64,000 bases of DNA from Bacteroidota bacterium (GTDB lineage Bacteria > Bacteroidota > Bacteroidia > UBA8524). The position numbers were made by a program, and so were the translations under genes. Shown here piece after piece: positions 16,984-26,400 of this stretch (the stretch's first letter is position 1; each line of letters begins with the position of its first letter). Where the stretch lies: positions 62,001 through 126,000 of the forward strand of contig WGMZ01000018.1 in assembly GCA_016124735.1 (NCBI GenBank), in the 5' to 3' direction. The notes under the pieces were generated by a model, which searched no databases, was not told the origin of the DNA, and saw only the letters and a list, made by a program, of their open reading frames with translations.

Positions 16984-19900
16984 CGAATAATCGTAATGGT
17001 TCCGGTGTAGCGCTCTGGTTTTTTGTAATAAAACTTATAGTCGAAAATCACATAATACACACCGGCTGGAAGTACGGTATAATCGGGTTGTGTACCGTTC
17101 CAGTTAATACCGACATTGTGGTAACCATCTGTGGTGCTTTCGTAAACCAGTTGTCCGTAGCGGTTAAAGATGCGGCAATGGTAATCCTCTTCGTAGTCAA
17201 TCTCAATGTCAAAAGCATCGTTCAACTGATCTTTGTCGCCCGGAGTAAACACATTGGGGATGAAGATATAGGGCTTCCATTTGAGAAAAACCCTTTTGCA
17301 GGCGGTGTCTTGGCATCCCTCTTTATTGGTGACGTAAAGACAAAATTCATAATGACCCTGGTTAGGGTAAAAATTTTCTTTTGGATTTTCTTTGGTGCTC
17401 GACCGGCGAAATCCTGAATCGATGCTATGGAAATCCCAAAGGTATTTTACGGCGTTGGTTGATTCATTAACAAATTGAAAATGCAGGGGGCCCGACTTTA
17501 GGCTGTCAATCGTAAAAGCTGCATGAACATCTGTGACTACAATATCTTTGATTGCTGTATCCGGACAGGTAATTCCATAAATGGGGTGGGGTGCGTATGT
17601 CGGTGTATATTGAATGGTTTAATTTCCTGCTTTACGGTAGACATAAGATTGATTCCGATTCGATGAGGAACGTTGTCCTTCGTCTCCAAAATCCCAATTG
17701 TGTTTGGTATAAGTTAAATCTGCCAGAGATACGGCATAAAAAGATTGATCAACACAGATTTTTGCTGGGATACCGAATTGAGCTTTTGGCTTCGGCAGCA
17801 CAACCACCTGCCTTTTTTGAGGAGCTTGGGAATAGGTTGCGGAGCAAAACTGTTTGTTCCCAGTACTTATATTGTTAATACTATCGGCACCGTACAGGTG
17901 CAATGTATAGATGCCAGGTTGATCGTAGGTGAAGACAGTATTGCTGTCGTACTTCGTGGCGAGCGTGCTTCCCTTAGGATCACCAAAATACCAAATCCAC
18001 TGACTGCATTCTTTCGAGGTATTTTTTATCTCAACAGTCAGGGGGACACAACCAAAAGTATCGGTTACAAACTCAAAGGAAGGCTCTGGTCCAATGACGA
18101 ACAAATTAGTAGAGGTACTATCCACACAACCAAAGTTGCTTGTCACTTTTAATTGAATGGTAAACGGTCCGAATTGATTGTAAAAGTGAAAGGGGTCTTT
18201 CACGGTATTGATGCGTGTATCATCTCCGAAGTCCCAGGCGTAGGTGTCAATCTTTTCTCCGGATGATAGACTTATCACAGACGATGAATCAAACATCTGC
18301 AGTATTTCAGAACACAGCAGACTATCGTGGCGACCGTGGATTCCGGCTTTGATTCCTCCCACCTGAATAGAGCGTGTCAGAGAATCGACACAGCCGATGC
18401 TGTCGATGGCAATCATCTTAATCTGATAATTCCCCGGTAGGGCGTAACATTTGGTATTTGAGGTGCTATCCACACTGCTGTCGCCCCAATGCCAAATAAC
18501 TTTTTCGGGCCTTTGAGACATCGACCAATAGTTGAGACTATCACCGGTATAATATACGGAGTCTCGCATGCTAACGCAGGATCCGGCGCAGATAAACGGA
18601 AAGTTCGCAAGGTGCATGTTAAACCCGATACTCACGTCGATGGTGTCGTTGTTTTGGCACCCATGGGCATTAACAGCCGCGACCACAACTTTAAATTTCC
18701 CTTTTTGCGTAAAAGTATGCTTCATTTTAATGGGCAGTGAATCGGACTGATTTAACTGAATCGTGTCGAATGTTCCGTCGCCCCAATCCCAGGACAATGA
18801 CGTTAATTCCGTGTTGTTCTGATCGCTTATTTCAAATTCCATTGGGCTGCCAAAGCAAGTATGTTGTTGTGAAATTTTAAGTTCCGGGATTGGTTGTTTG
18901 TTCAAATGCAGGAACTTATGGTACCAGATTGTGTCAGTGCAAATTGGATTGCTTGTGATTCCCGGGCATTCTTTGTTGTCGTTGCCCAGTAATACGACTC
19001 CAATGGTTATCCAGCCGGTACTGTCTGCTGTTGCTGGGTAGAAGCCTTTGACCTGGTTTTTATTCCAATGATTTCCCGCAGCTGAATCGGGATTCAACAT
19101 GTATTCAGAACATGTTCCAACCGAATAATTGACGGTTCGATCCGGACCGGTGCCAGTGCAACTCTTATTTCCGGTGATTGTGAGTGGAATGGTGGTCGGG
19201 TCTTCTCTTCCTACCAGCACATTGGTCCAAATTTCATCTTTGCATCCGGAAATAGTATCGTATACCATCATATGGACGTGGTAACAGTCTTCTGCCTGAA
19301 AAAAATGGATAGGATGCGAATCCTTGCTGAAGTTGCAATTACTTCCAACATTCTGATTCAAGGCTGTGTGGGTGGTGCAAGACGCTGCGTATTTATCGCC
19401 GAAATCCCATAAATGGTTAATGCTTAACATGTTTGTTAAGTCGCTATTGTCGCAGAAATAAGTGCTGTCGCTAACCGTACACAAACTTTTATTCCGGCTT
19501 TTGATATGAGCGATGGGGCCTCGCAAGATCAGTGTGTCCGGATAGAATGTTTTTTGGCAATTCCCACTGCTCACTTTCAAACGAATTGGAAAGGTTCCCG
19601 GATGATCCTTTGTAAACGAAGTGCTGCGACTTTTGGATAGAAATCGATAACCTGTTGAAGGAGATTCTTCATACGACCATTCCCAGGTCTGCGTTTTATT
19701 CCAGGTTTCACTCAGAGAGAATGTGGTGCCCATGCAACCTGCATCAATGGGTATATCCGGATTAAAATGAATGGGTGTATAATTGACTAAATCGGGCTTT
19801 CTTGTGGTATCAATGCAAGTGTTGCCTTTAACAGATACCAGCGATACGGAATATTTACCGGAATCTTTATAAACGTGGCAAGGCGGATTCCAGTTGACCG

Positions 19901-20627
19901 AGTCGATGGTCCCGTCGCCAAAATTCCAATACCATGCACTTTTTTGTGATGTGTCGTATGTGGAGTGATTCTTAAGGCATAAGACCACACTGTCGCATTG
20001 TTCTTTGAATTCGTAACTGAATTTTGGGGCGCCGTCATGGTAAATTTCAACTGTATCATAAGCGCGGGAATAGCATCCCTTGGTGTCTGTAACCTCCATT
20101 ACCAGGGCAAATTTGCCGGAGCCCGGATACGAATAGCAAGACTTATTGTTTACGGAAGGGTTATAGGTTGTCTGCGCAAACCCATCTCCCCAAAGAATAT
20201 TTCTGCTTGCAAGTCCGGAACCGGTTTGTCCGGGTGTTGAAGTATCTTCAATGCAGACTTCGTTTTGTGAAAAGCAATAATTGGATGATCCCATTACTTT
20301 CAAACCAGCAACAGGGCGGTCATGTACAAAAATATTTTTGGAGGCAGTACAGGATGAGCCATTCGGAAATCGAACAATAACAGAGATGGTTTTTGCTCCC
20401 AGTTGATTAAACTGAGCAGTTGGTTGATCTAATGTGGAAGTATTATTGGTGCCTAACTGCCAATAATAGGAAGAAGCTTGCCCTCCGGGAATTATTGCTT
20501 CAAATCCAATGAAGTCATCTTTGCAAACAATTGAATCGGATTTTATTTGACAGGATTGTCCGCTGACTCGCTGAATTAAGAGCAACAAGACGAAGGTGAA
20601 AAATAATTTTTGCAAGGAGAGGTTCAT
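16980..20627 (-). pseudogene. PKD-repeat gliding/T9SS surface protein, broken by one stop
   Basis: A 1215-codon frame interrupted by one in-frame TAA at 17619-17621. The first part (1002 residues) has a signal peptide (LFFTFVLLLLIQRVSGQ) and many PKD-like domains (WYWNFGDGTIDSVNWNPP, YYWQLGTNNTS, WDWGDGTFDTIQL, YAWDFGDDTRINTVKDPFHF). After the stop the same frame continues for about 212 codons through KYLWDFHSIDSG to a CHU_C/T9SS type B sorting domain (IFIPNVFTPGDKDQLND, CRIFNRYGQLVYES, LPAGVYYVIFDYKFY). The stop falls in YRKAGN*TIQYTP, where PKD domains have Tyr, so TAT/TAC to TAA is the likely lesion. Without the C-terminus the product could not be exported by T9SS. Confidence 0.88.
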
Positions 20628-20681
20628 CTTTTTGGATGACGAACAGCTCCTTTATTACGTTGCTCTTCTGATTAAATTCTA

Positions 20682-21407
20682 TCAGGTATTCCAGATTTTC
20701 CAGGCTGCTTCAGCCTGAAGATGAAGCATCTCCATGCCATTTTTAATTTGAGCTCCTCGCAATTGAGCTTCCATCAGAAAGCGGGTAAGCTCCGGATTAT
20801 AGATAAGGTCAAAAACAAGATGATTTTCCCCAATTCCCTCCAATATCATTGGAACTTTTTCATCCACGTTCGGAAACATGCCGAGGGGAGTGGTTTGAAT
20901 AATCAATGGATGATCCTTCAGGTCATTCTTTTGTATTGAATTAAAAGTCAGAGGTCCTTTTCTTGAGACAAGATCAAATGGAATGTCTAATTCTTTTAGA
21001 ACATACTGAACAGCTTGTGAAGCGCCTCCATCTCCCAGGATATAGGCACGACGGTGATGGGGTTTCAATAAAGGGAGCAGAGATTCGCGAAAGCCAATCA
21101 CATCCGTATTCCAGCCTTTTAAGCTGCCATTCTGAAGAAATTCAATAGTATTAACAGCACCTACTGATTTGGCCGCCTCTTCCAATTCGTCCAGAAAGGG
21201 AATTATTTCCATTTTGAAGGGCAAGGTAACGTTCAGGCCCATTATGTTCTGGCTGCGTTCAACAAGTGCAGGAAACTCCTCTATTGAATCAATCTCAAAG
21301 AGTTGATAGGAATGATCGCTGCGGTTTTCCTTTTGGAATTTATCCTGGAAATAACGTTGAGAAAATGAATGTCCCAACGATTTGCCGATCAGACCAAATT
21401 GCTTCAT
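20682..21407 (-). CDS. aroE: Shikimate dehydrogenase
   Basis: NADP-dependent reduction of 3-dehydroshikimate to shikimate in aromatic amino-acid synthesis. The 241 residues carry the substrate site GKSLGHSFSQRYFQDKF, catalytic K65 in LNVTLPFKMEI, D102 in GWNTDVIGF, and the nucleotide loop ILGDGGASQAVQYVL. Slightly shorter than the E. coli enzyme, as is usual in Bacteroidota. Its ATG overlaps the stop of the DUF368 gene upstream (ATGA), so the two are co-transcribed. Confidence 0.95.
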   Translation of the reverse strand: MKQFGLIGKSLGHSFSQRYFQDKFQKENRSDHSYQLFEIDSIEEFPALVERSQNIMGLNVTLPFKMEIIPFLDELEEAAKSVGAVNTIEFLQNGSLKGWNTDVIGFRESLLPLLKPHHRRAYILGDGGASQAVQYVLKELDIPFDLVSRKGPLTFNSIQKNDLKDHPLIIQTTPLGMFPNVDEKVPMILEGIGENHLVFDLIYNPELTRFLMEAQLRGAQIKNGMEMLHLQAEAAWKIWNT

Positions 21408-22318
21408 GCCTTTTGCAGGCGTTTACCCAGTTTTTCCAGAAGTAACACCAGAACCAAACCGAAAACAGCCAATCCAAGAGCAGCAAAAAAGGATGAATCG
21501 ATGGCTGGAGGGGTAATGTTTTCCTGAAGCAGTGGTTTAACTTCTCCGTGGCGGTCCATATAGGTTTCAAGTGTGATTTTCCAGGGCCATACTTTGTTCA
21601 AGGAACCAATCATAAAGCCACATAGGGCAGCGACAACCACGTCGTGATATTTCTCGAGAAGCCATTTTAAAATGCGCGCAAAAACCAATAATCCACTCAA
21701 ACATCCGATGGCAAAAACAGCCAGAGATGGAAGATTAGATGAATCAAAATTTGAAATCATTCCAAGGATATGTTCGTATTTACCGAGCATCACGAGAATA
21801 TAGGAACCGGAAATGCCAGGAAGTATCATGGCTACGATTGCTACAAAACCGGCAATAAAGTCACCGGGAAGGTTGTCGGCCAAATGTATTTGCTGCATGG
21901 AGGTTAAATACCAGGCGATGGCGATGCCAAGAATGAGGCTGATAACTGCAATGGCATTCCACTTTTTGATATGGCGAATGACCAGAATGGAAGAAGCCAC
22001 TATCAATCCAAAGAAGAAACTCCAAAGTGCCACTTCGTGATGTTTGAGCAGGAAAGTAATCATCTTGGCAAGCGAAACTACAGCTGTGCCAATACCGGCA
22101 AGCAGAACTATCAGAAACTTATAATCAATGGCCTTCAAAAATTCTTTGATCTTGCCTCTGAAAAGCAGCTTGAGGCTTGTTCCATTGACTCCACTGATTG
22201 CGCCCAATAGCCGGTCGTAAATACCGGTGATGAATGCAATGGTTCCTCCGGAAACACCGGGAACGACATCGGCAGAGCCCATAGCAATGCCTTTCAAATA
22301 GATTAAAAGCCAGTTCAT
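21404..22318 (-). CDS. DUF368 polytopic membrane protein
   Basis: A 304-residue inner-membrane protein with about eight to ten helices and the DUF368 signature GIAMGSADVVPGVSGGTIAF near the N-terminus, repeated in weaker form as AMILPGISGSYILVMLGKYE. The paired PGxSG motifs are typical. DUF368 proteins have been linked to undecaprenyl-phosphate recycling (the PopT family); that role here is by family only. An upstream TTG (22327) is possible, but the ATG at 22318 fits the family N-terminus. A -7-like TAGTTTTG lies only 6 bases before this ATG. Confidence 0.9.
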   Translation of the reverse strand: MNWLLIYLKGIAMGSADVVPGVSGGTIAFITGIYDRLLGAISGVNGTSLKLLFRGKIKEFLKAIDYKFLIVLLAGIGTAVVSLAKMITFLLKHHEVALWSFFFGLIVASSILVIRHIKKWNAIAVISLILGIAIAWYLTSMQQIHLADNLPGDFIAGFVAIVAMILPGISGSYILVMLGKYEHILGMISNFDSSNLPSLAVFAIGCLSGLLVFARILKWLLEKYHDVVVAALCGFMIGSLNKVWPWKITLETYMDRHGEVKPLLQENITPPAIDSSFFAALGLAVFGLVLVLLLEKLGKRLQKA

Positions 22319-22397
22319 TGCTTGCAAAACTAGTGTATCCGGTCTTATAACGAAATAATTTCAACGCTGACAACGTTCTTTTTATAGATTTGTTCGT

Positions 22398-22514
22398 ATG
22401 AAACGCCATAAATTATTTCTCTTCTTTTTGATCTTTTCATTACTGGTGGTATCACTGCCAGCGTGTAAAAGTGGCAAAGGATGCAATTGCCCGCACTTCT
22501 CCCTGAGTATTTAA
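22398..22514 (+). CDS. Small Cys-rich lipoprotein, 38 residues
   Basis: A short frame not listed as a long open frame: MKRHKLFLFFLIFSLLVVSL, then PACKSGKGCNCPHFSLSI. A basic start, a hydrophobic core and LPAC form a plausible lipoprotein signal with the lipidated Cys at residue 23; the mature part is only 16 residues with a CxC pair. Such tiny KSGKGCxCPxF lipoproteins occur in Bacteroidota genomes. It stands between the divergent DUF368 gene and the LuxR-like gene. Role unknown. Confidence 0.55.
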   Translation: MKRHKLFLFFLIFSLLVVSLPACKSGKGCNCPHFSLSI

Positions 22515-22581
22515 GTAAATTATAAGTCTCTTGCTTGTTTACGCATTCATGATTGATTGTCAGGGCTATTAAGCTTAAATT

Positions 22582-22611
22582 TTGAGATAGACTGCGATGT
22601 AAGTATTTTCG
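22582..22611 (+). promoter_or_regulatory. Bacteroidota-type promoter for the LuxR-like gene
   Basis: TTG at 22582-22584, a 19-base spacer and TATTTTCG at 22604-22611 match the phylum consensus with one C variant. The GTG start follows 22 bases later, which supports that start codon. Confidence 0.55.
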
Positions 22612-22633
22612 TAGACTTGTCAATCCTGCAGTC

Positions 22634-23383
22634 GTGTTAAACTATTTTGTGTCTACATTTCTTTATTCTCTCGAAGGATTACCTTTTCAGGATGGAGGTT
22701 TGGGACAAAGTGCCATCCAAATGGAGAATCGATTGGGTATTATCGCTGCGAACGAGCGCCTGAAGATTGCTTTGGCCATTCTCTCTGTATTATTGATCGC
22801 AGGAATCGTTCTGATTGCGCGATATCGCAGGAAAATCAAAGTGCTGAGTCAGAAAGAACGGGAACTGCAATGTTCCTGGAAAGGAAGTCTTTCTACAAAA
22901 GAAGAATATCATGAGGAAATCGTCCGGTTAAAGGAGATACTCAATCTGGAAAGGGCTCAGGTAGTTAAGTACGAGGTCCAGAAAAAGGAGCTGCTTGCCT
23001 ACATCGAGCAGATGAAAGAGTCGGAGGGAAGAACAGATATCCGGCACAAGACCATTGAAATTCAACGTATCTTTTCTGATCAGAAAACAAATGACATTGT
23101 CAAGAAGGTTGAGAATACTGCGAAAACGCTGTATCCGGAATTGGTACAGATTCTTGAGTCTCGATTTCCTGAACTTAATAAGTTGGAATTGCAGTATTGT
23201 CTGATGTTGGCCTTGGGCTATAATCTCGATGAAGTAATGTCAATATTGGGTCGATCTGAGAAGGCCATTAAGAGCCTTAGGTACCGCATTCGGAAGAAAA
23301 TGGACATGGATGATAGCATAAATTTGCGCGATTTCATTATCGAAACAAGTAATATAAACGCAGATAATCAATCTATTATGTGA
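22634..23383 (+). CDS. Membrane-anchored LuxR-like HTH regulator
   Basis: A 249-residue protein: a short N-terminal segment, one membrane helix (IALAILSVLLIAGIVLIARY) near residues 45-65, a coiled coil (QKERELQCSWKGSL to LLAYIEQMKESEGR) and a C-terminal GerE/LuxR-like helix-turn-helix (LQYCLMLALGYNLDEVMSIL, GRSEKAIKSLRYRIRKKM). Bacteroidota have many TPR-TM-coiled-coil-HTH proteins; this one lacks the periplasmic TPR part. The start is GTG, supported by the promoter upstream; an ATG at 22721 is the alternative. It sits 113 bases upstream of the large repeat protein, which may be its target. Confidence 0.75.
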   Translation: MLNYFVSTFLYSLEGLPFQDGGLGQSAIQMENRLGIIAANERLKIALAILSVLLIAGIVLIARYRRKIKVLSQKERELQCSWKGSLSTKEEYHEEIVRLKEILNLERAQVVKYEVQKKELLAYIEQMKESEGRTDIRHKTIEIQRIFSDQKTNDIVKKVENTAKTLYPELVQILESRFPELNKLELQYCLMLALGYNLDEVMSILGRSEKAIKSLRYRIRKKMDMDDSINLRDFIIETSNINADNQSIM

Positions 23384-23496
23384 ATCGAGGTCCAATCGAG
23401 GCCCGCTGTTTTTAGGTATTTTTTTCTTGAGATATTTTCTTTGGATACTGATGGAATGACCACTAACGGCATACATCCCCCGAAAAAACAAACCTT

Positions 23497-26400
23497 ATGA
23501 AAACATCTACTTTTACAAACCTATTTCGACTCTGGTCTGTGATAGGAGCTTTTGCCCTATTTGGACTGACGGTCCAGGTACAAGGACAAACGTGTAGTTT
23601 GCCAAGCATTTCATCACCGGCATCCTACAATTATGCCTCAAGACAAGTTACATTTAGTAATGTGAGTCTGAACAATGGCGGGAATACCGCTTCTGTGAGC
23701 GCTGGGTCATCTGTGAGCTTAAGCTTTAGCTGGTCGAGCACCCAGAATGGTAGCTATTGTCCTGGTTGCGTAGTGCAACTGTATGTGGGCATTGCCAGCA
23801 CATTTACTCAATGTTTGACCAGTGGAATTCACGGGTACAGTGCCAGTGGATCACAGAACTTTACCTTCACTGCACCTTCAACACCGGGTATTTATTACAT
23901 CACCAGTACCGGTACTCTGGATTACTCTTGTCAATCAGTGGGGGTTCCTACCTGTGGAAACAGCACGCTTGCTGCAATCAAAGTGGGTAACCCTAGCCAA
24001 ACTGCTACGGCAAGTATCTCAGGTGAATCATCTTTCTGCCCGAACAACTCTGCAGCACTTTCTGCAAGTGTTTCGGGAATATTTTGTACACCATCTACAC
24101 TTTCCTATCAGTGGTATTTTGGAGGAGATCCTTATACTTTGGGTACCGCAATCTCCGGGGCAACATCCAGTACTTACAATGCAAGCAGCCAGGGCAACTA
24201 CCGCGTAGTGGTTACCAATGCTTGCGGTGGATCAGCTACCTCAGGTCCTTACTTTGTATCTGCTGATAACGTAGCACCAACTGTTATTGCGAAAGATGTT
24301 ACCATCTACCTGGATGCCAACGGTTCTGCCTCGTTGACGCCATCTATGATAAATGACGGCTCTACTGACAACTGCGGAATTGCCAGCTACTCGGTGAGCA
24401 AATCAACATTTAACTGTAACAATGCGAATAATCCTACCAATGGTACTTTGACTGGTAAGATGACCGCGGATAACGAATTCTATGCTTATTTGTCAACGAG
24501 TGCTTCATCATTAGGAACACAAATAGGCTATGGAAACGATTGGGGAACTACTTATTCCCTGACAAGCTCAACGCTGACAGTAGGCCAGGATTATTATCTG
24601 CATGTTAAAGCCATCGACTGGGGGAGTATCGAAGGGCTTTTGGCAACCCTGAATGTATCAGGTAGCTTCGTTTTTGCAAACGGACAGCAGACAATGAATA
24701 CAAATCCTTCCTACTGGACAGCGTACAATACATTTGGAGGTTCATCCATTTCTCCGGTGGCTCTTGGTTCAAACGGTATGAGCCCTTGGGGCTTGCGCAG
24801 CGGAATCAGTTCAAGCGCTCAATGGATTTGGAGAGACCCAAGAAATACGAACGGAGGAGAAACCGTTTATTTCACTACCAAAATCACATATCAGGCGAGC
24901 ACCAACGATGTGAATCTTACCGCTACTGATGCGAATGGAAACTCATCTTACGCGGTTAGCCACGTAACCGTATTGGATAATACTGCTCCAACAGTAGTAA
25001 CTCAGAATATTTCAGTTACTCTGGATGCGAATGGAAATGCTTCCATTACTTCCGGAATGATTGATAACGGATCCAGCGATAATTGCGGAATCAAATCAAT
25101 GTCTTTGTCTAAGACCAACTTTACCTGCAGCGATTTGGGTAACAACACCGTAACCCTCACTGTAGTGGACAATTATGGGAACTCATCCAATGGCACTGCA
25201 ATGGTAACTGTAGTTGACAATACTGCACCAACCGCAGCGGCACAAAACGTGACGATTTATCTTGATGCAAATGGTTCAGCTTCGACTACTGTTTCTGCAG
25301 TGAATAACGGATCTTCTGATAATTGCGGTGTTTCTTCCATGAGCCTGTCTCAAACATCTTTTGACTGCAACAATGTTGGAAACAATACGGTAACTCTTAC
25401 TGTTACTGATGCCAGTGGCAACAGTTCTACTGCAACTGCAACGGTAACTGTTGTTGATAACACTGCACCAACAGTGGCAACTCAAAATGTAACGATCTAT
25501 CTTGATGCAAACGGATCAGCTTCTACCACGGCTTCTGCAGTGAACAACGGCTCATCTGACAACTGCGGAGTTGCTTCTACAAGCCTTTCTAAAACATCTT
25601 TTGATTGCAGCAATGTTGGAAACAATACAGTTACTCTGACCGTTACCGATAACAATGGAAATAGCGCCACCGGCACTGCAACGGTAACTGTTGTTGATAA
25701 CACTGCACCAACAGTGGCTACTCAAAATGTAACGATCTATCTTGATGCGAACGGATCAGCCTCCACTTCAGCGTCTGCAGTAAACAATGGATCATCCGAC
25801 AATTGCGGCGTCGCTTCCACCAGCTTGTCTAAAACATCTTTTGATTGCAGCAATGTTGGAAACAATACAGTTACTCTGACCGTTACCGATAACAATGGAA
25901 ACAGCGCTACCGGCACTGCTACTGTAACCGTAGTTGACAATGTTGCTCCAACAGTGGCTACCCAAAATGTAACTATCTATCTTGATGCAAACGGATCAGC
26001 TTCCACTTCTGCGTCCGCAGTAAACAATGGATCATCTGACAATTGCGGCGTGGCTTCCACCAGCTTGTCTAAAACATCTTTTGATTGCAGCAATGTTGGA
26101 AACAACTCTGTTACCCTGACTGTTACCGATGACAATGGAAACAGCGCTACCGGCACTGCTACTGTGACCGTAGTTGACAATGTTGCACCAACAGTGGCTA
26201 CTCAGAATGTAACCATCTACCTGGATGCAAACGGATCAGCTTCAACTACTGCAAATGCGGTTGATAACAGCTCTTACGATAACTGCGGAATTGCTTCCTT
26301 GAGCTTGTCTAAAACATCATTTGATTGCAGTAACGTTGGAAACAACACTGTTACCCTGACTGTAACCGATGTGAATGGAAATACCTCTACCGGAACGGCA

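Noticed and set aside
16980-17252. A separate 90-residue gene with a GTG start
   Set aside because: Its start is a valine codon inside the conserved IPNVFTPGD motif of the CHU_C domain, and the same frame continues upstream to the TAA at 17619; it is the 3' end of the broken PKD gene.
17400-17700. Frameshift as cause of the PKD gene break
   Set aside because: Translating across the region shows the same frame on both sides of the stop with sensible PKD text; only the one TAA interrupts it.
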